In this document: positions 34,863 to 37,328 of the stretch, in pieces
Layout of the letters: every line of letters starts with the position of its first letter
Position numbering within the stretch: position 1 is the stretch's first letter
Assembly (NCBI GenBank): GCA_020430245.1
Contig: JAGQKG010000008.1
Location: forward strand, 1 to 37,328
Length of the DNA stretch: 37,328 nucleotides
Direction of reading: 5' to 3'
From: Nitrospira sp.
GTDB lineage: Bacteria; Nitrospirota; Nitrospiria; Nitrospirales; UBA8639
Position numbers and translations under genes: made by a program
The notes under the pieces: generated by a model
Databases searched by the model: none
The model's input: only the letters and a program-made list of their open reading frames with translations
What the model was told of the DNA's origin: nothing

Positions 34863-36182
34863 TTATCTTAAAGAACACGGCTTTAGATTTACGGCCGAAA
34901 AGATAGCGTGTGTCTTGCCCGTGCCATCCGTCGGCCATGGTTTAACAATTTTGATCGAAAGATCGGTCTCACCAAGAAGCTTGCGGAGATGACCCAGAAC
35001 AGTCAGATGAACATGCGAATTAGGGTCCATGTTCTTGAGCCCTGGGTGGCCGTTCAGGGCGTGGCAGGTGAGTTCAAGCCGGAACTTTTTTAGACTGTCC
35101 TGATAAAGGCGATATTCTCCAAGACGAAGCGTTCCCGCGAAGTGGTCAAGTATCGTTCGGGTCGTGAGGAGCCGTCCATCTCCGAGTAATATGGAGGCTC
35201 GTTCGCGCCCTTCAATTGAACCTACCAAAGAAAGTTGCCGACCGCAGGAACATCCACCCGATGCAGCTATGGCAAGGTCAGCCGTGTTGTACCGTATGAG
35301 CGGCATCGTCCGGGCACGCAAATCCGTCACCACAATTGTTCCTAATTCGCCCGGATGGGCCGGCATCCCATCCCGCAAAACCTCAACAAAATGTGTATCC
35401 GCATTCACATGGAACGACTTACGGTGCTCGCATTGCCAGGCAATATACCCGACCTCGGTCTGGCCATACAGCCCGACCGGTTCACAGCCGAAGACTCGTG
35501 AGACCAAGTGACGGGTCTCGGCATCTATTAGCTCTCCTGCGCAAAACACCACATTTGGTCGCTTAAGTGTAGCCTGCGCCGCTTCGCTCGCTCGCGCAAT
35601 CCGGCGAAGGGCGGTCGCCGTGCCAACCACTACATCAGCCTTTGCCTCCAACAATTGAGCCAACTGGTCCTCGATGGGCCGCACCGTCGAGATCCACGTC
35701 TTGCGAGAGATACCGAAGCGCTGCAGAATGTGCGATGGACCCGGTTTTATCTGAAATTGGGCCGTGTTATGGCGCCAACGAAATCCATGCTCAAACCAAA
35801 TCCGCAGTCCTACGGCTCGTCGCACACGTTCCTCGAGTGGCCGTTTCCAAATCCGTAGTGCCGCACCTGATGAGCCGCTGGTCTCAAGATAGGTACAGGA
35901 AGATGGGTCCACTCCCCGCGCCAGCAATTCACCAAGTTTTGCCGCCTCGCGCACCATGGGAGCCGTGATGATTGGAATGCGATCCAGATCCAGAATGCCT
36001 CGAATAGCCTGGACATCCACCCCCCCTTCGTCCCAAACTCGCCGGTAAAAGGGGACGTTACTGTAGGCATGGATGATAGCGTCGCGGAACAAACGATCCT
36101 GTAACGATTTGAGATTGGCAGGAGAACGTGTGACGTTCGACCTCAGATCCATTAGGCACTTCCATGTGCGCAAAATTTCCAT
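34863..36182 (-). CDS. PaaK/CapK-like adenylate-forming protein (copy 1)
   Basis: A 439-residue acyl-adenylate enzyme of the phenylacetate-CoA ligase family, the CapK branch common in capsule and exopolysaccharide loci. Blocks: FYRRVWDEGGVD, ATP P-loop LETSGSSGAALR (99-110), a FEHGFRWRH segment, YGQTEVGYIAWQCEH (239-253, the adenylate-binding A5-type motif), TMPLIRYNTADLA (292-304), and the zinc-like GGCSCGRQL (309-317). It activates a carboxylic acid to an acyl adenylate or acyl-CoA. The start ATG is immediately behind the stop of the upstream paralogue (TAG then ATG), with AAGG 7 bases upstream, so the two are translated together. A FemAB-like protein follows downstream on the same strand, a plausible partner that uses the activated acid. 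Confidence 0.85.
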   Translation of the reverse strand: MEILRTWKCLMDLRSNVTRSPANLKSLQDRLFRDAIIHAYSNVPFYRRVWDEGGVDVQAIRGILDLDRIPIITAPMVREAAKLGELLARGVDPSSCTYLETSGSSGAALRIWKRPLEERVRRAVGLRIWFEHGFRWRHNTAQFQIKPGPSHILQRFGISRKTWISTVRPIEDQLAQLLEAKADVVVGTATALRRIARASEAAQATLKRPNVVFCAGELIDAETRHLVSRVFGCEPVGLYGQTEVGYIAWQCEHRKSFHVNADTHFVEVLRDGMPAHPGELGTIVVTDLRARTMPLIRYNTADLAIAASGGCSCGRQLSLVGSIEGRERASILLGDGRLLTTRTILDHFAGTLRLGEYRLYQDSLKKFRLELTCHALNGHPGLKNMDPNSHVHLTVLGHLRKLLGETDLSIKIVKPWPTDGTGKTHAIFSAVNLKPCSLR

Positions 36183-37328
36183 CTAAAGCCCTTCCCTGCC
36201 GGAGACAGGGTGCGGCTCATTTGCAGTCCCGACCTTCGAGATGATCATCCTGGTCTTCTCTCCCGGAATTAACCGGATCTTTTCGACTCGCTTAACCTGC
36301 AGATGGATTTCACCAGGCAAGGCAGCTTGAAGATCGGATTTGATCCTCGAAAGAAGACTTTGAGCGTTATTTGCCACAACAATTTGAAGCTGGACTTCGT
36401 TCATCTCTTCTTGCAAAATTCTCCACTGATGTAGCTCATCATAGCGCCCCAAAACCTCGTGAAAAAATGGCCAGAAGATGCGCTTGCCGTCCTGCAAAGC
36501 TACTGAATCTACCCTTCGGCCATAGATTCGCCTGAGAAGAGGAAGAGTGCGTCCACACGAACATAGTGTGGTCTCAACCTCGGCCAGATCGCCTGTTTCA
36601 TAGCGAATCATCGGCATGGTCCACATACCTAATGCTGTAGTGATGATTGGGCCAGGTTCCCCTGAAGCCGCAGCAACCTCCACAATATGGCTATCGGCGC
36701 TCACGTGAAATCCAGAACGACGCTCGCATTCCCACGCGAAATTCGAAAGCTCAACCAATCCGTAAACGTCGATAGGATCCGTTCCCAGCACATGCCGAAC
36801 CAGTTTGCGCGTGGCCGGCAAGAGGGTTTCACTATCGGAGATGATAAGGCGGGGTGCGGGAAAATTGAGCCCCAGCGTTTGGACAGTTTCCGCCAAGGTA
36901 TGCAGCGTACCCGCCCCTGCAACGATCACGTTCGGCCTCGTTTCAACCATGCGTTGTGCCCAGAACTCTGGTGGGTCCAGAATCGAACACCACTCTTTAG
37001 GAGCGACACCAAGCCGCTGAACAAAAAATCGCCGACCAAAAGTCATGCGAATTTCAAGGGTTCGATCAGTCCAGCGAAAGCCATGTTCGAAAAGAATGCG
37101 CCAGGCAACAACCCGCTGCCACTGGTGATCTTTGGCTCCAAGAAAGATTCGCAACGGAGTTCCTGTCGAACCGCTCGTTTCAACGACTCCACATTGATGG
37201 GGATCAATCCCCCGTGCAACGACTTCTTCCTGGCTGGCTTGTTTGAGCCGATGTTTTTGAAGAATCGGGATGTTGCCTATATCATCTAACGAACGGAATT
37301 CCTCAGGGTGATACCCTGCTTCCTTGTA
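36183..37328 (-). CDS. PaaK/CapK-like adenylate-forming protein (copy 2, 5' end outside window)
   Basis: At least 381 residues; the frame is open through the right edge of the window, so the N-terminus is missing. An apparent start at 37154 is only an internal TTG. Visible blocks: GNIPILQKHRL, the P-loop VETSGSTGTPLR, FEHGFRW, YGLVELSNFAWECERRSGFHV (the position of the usual YGQTE has Val-Glu), TMPMIRYETGDLA and LCSCGRTLPLL. It shares most of these with copy 1, which follows without a gap, so the pair arose by duplication. The replaced Gln-Thr in the adenylate loop suggests a different acid substrate or weaker activity. Same strand as copy 1 and the FemAB-like gene. Confidence 0.83.
   Translation of the reverse strand, partial: YKEAGYHPEEFRSLDDIGNIPILQKHRLKQASQEEVVARGIDPHQCGVVETSGSTGTPLRIFLGAKDHQWQRVVAWRILFEHGFRWTDRTLEIRMTFGRRFFVQRLGVAPKEWCSILDPPEFWAQRMVETRPNVIVAGAGTLHTLAETVQTLGLNFPAPRLIISDSETLLPATRKLVRHVLGTDPIDVYGLVELSNFAWECERRSGFHVSADSHIVEVAAASGEPGPIITTALGMWTMPMIRYETGDLAEVETTLCSCGRTLPLLRRIYGRRVDSVALQDGKRIFWPFFHEVLGRYDELHQWRILQEEMNEVQLQIVVANNAQSLLSRIKSDLQAALPGEIHLQVKRVEKIRLIPGEKTRMIISKVGTANEPHPVSGREGL

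Noticed and set aside
36183-37154. Start of the second PaaK-like gene at 37154
   Set aside because: That codon is an internal TTG; the same frame continues with conserved P-loop residues to the window edge.
1-37328. CRISPR arrays, phage genes, rRNA or tRNA genes
   Set aside because: No regularly spaced repeats, no phage structural genes and no RNA gene signatures were seen on either strand.

Overview
This window reads like an accessory, polysaccharide-biosynthesis region of a Gram-negative-type bacterium with moderate GC. My best guess at the lineage is Nitrospirota (Nitrospira-like). It rests on a cytochrome P460-type protein, a secreted YHS-domain protein, a secreted SUMF1-type protein and a large exopolysaccharide locus occurring together. 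This is inference from gene content only; no rRNA, tRNA or marker gene is present to prove it.

Layout. (1) 1-5,670, housekeeping-like genes. On the minus strand lie a DsrE-fold protein, a PSP1/RicT-like Cys-rich protein, a 539-aa metallo-beta-lactamase-fold protein, a VOC/glyoxalase protein and a small upstream ORF. On the plus strand lie a secreted SUMF1 protein and a HemD-like protein. (2) 6,550-8,517, a compact island: cytochrome P460-like and YHS proteins on the minus strand, divergent from a TetR regulator. A perfect 14-bp palindrome overlaps a -10 box, and a strong terminator hairpin sits between the two secreted-protein genes. (3) 8,518-14,091, gene-poor: a fatty-acid desaturase, a lipoprotein with Ig/PKD-like domains, a broken exonuclease/endonuclease/phosphatase-type lipoprotein, and a decayed echo of the tetR gene. 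(4) 14,092-17,825 (minus): HAD hydrolase overlapping a UbiA-type prenyltransferase, then a GT-C-like membrane protein. This looks like a lipid-linked sugar donor module. (5) 19,091-27,121 (mostly plus): an AlkP-fold protein with altered catalytic residues, two recently duplicated GT4 glycosyltransferases flanking an inverted TylF-like methyltransferase and gene debris, then a GT2 and another GT4. (6) 27,437-37,328 (minus): two tandem PaaK/CapK-like adenylate-forming proteins (the first cut by the window edge), a FemAB/GNAT-like protein, a truncated and frameshifted IS3 relic, then GT4, GT2, SGNH hydrolase and Wzx-type flippase in tight coupling.

Together, regions 4-6 could make and decorate an undecaprenyl-linked surface polysaccharide: glycosyltransferases assemble it, a methyltransferase and acyl/aminoacyl-type enzymes modify it, and the flippase exports the lipid-linked unit. 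No polymerase, initiating sugar-phosphate transferase or exosortase was recognised inside the window, so the pathway must be completed outside it. The most notable points for follow-up are the AlkP-fold protein lacking canonical metal ligands, the HAD/UbiA/GT-C module, the tandem PaaK-like pair with a FemAB-like partner, the P460/YHS/TetR regulatory island, and the signs of duplication and decay.
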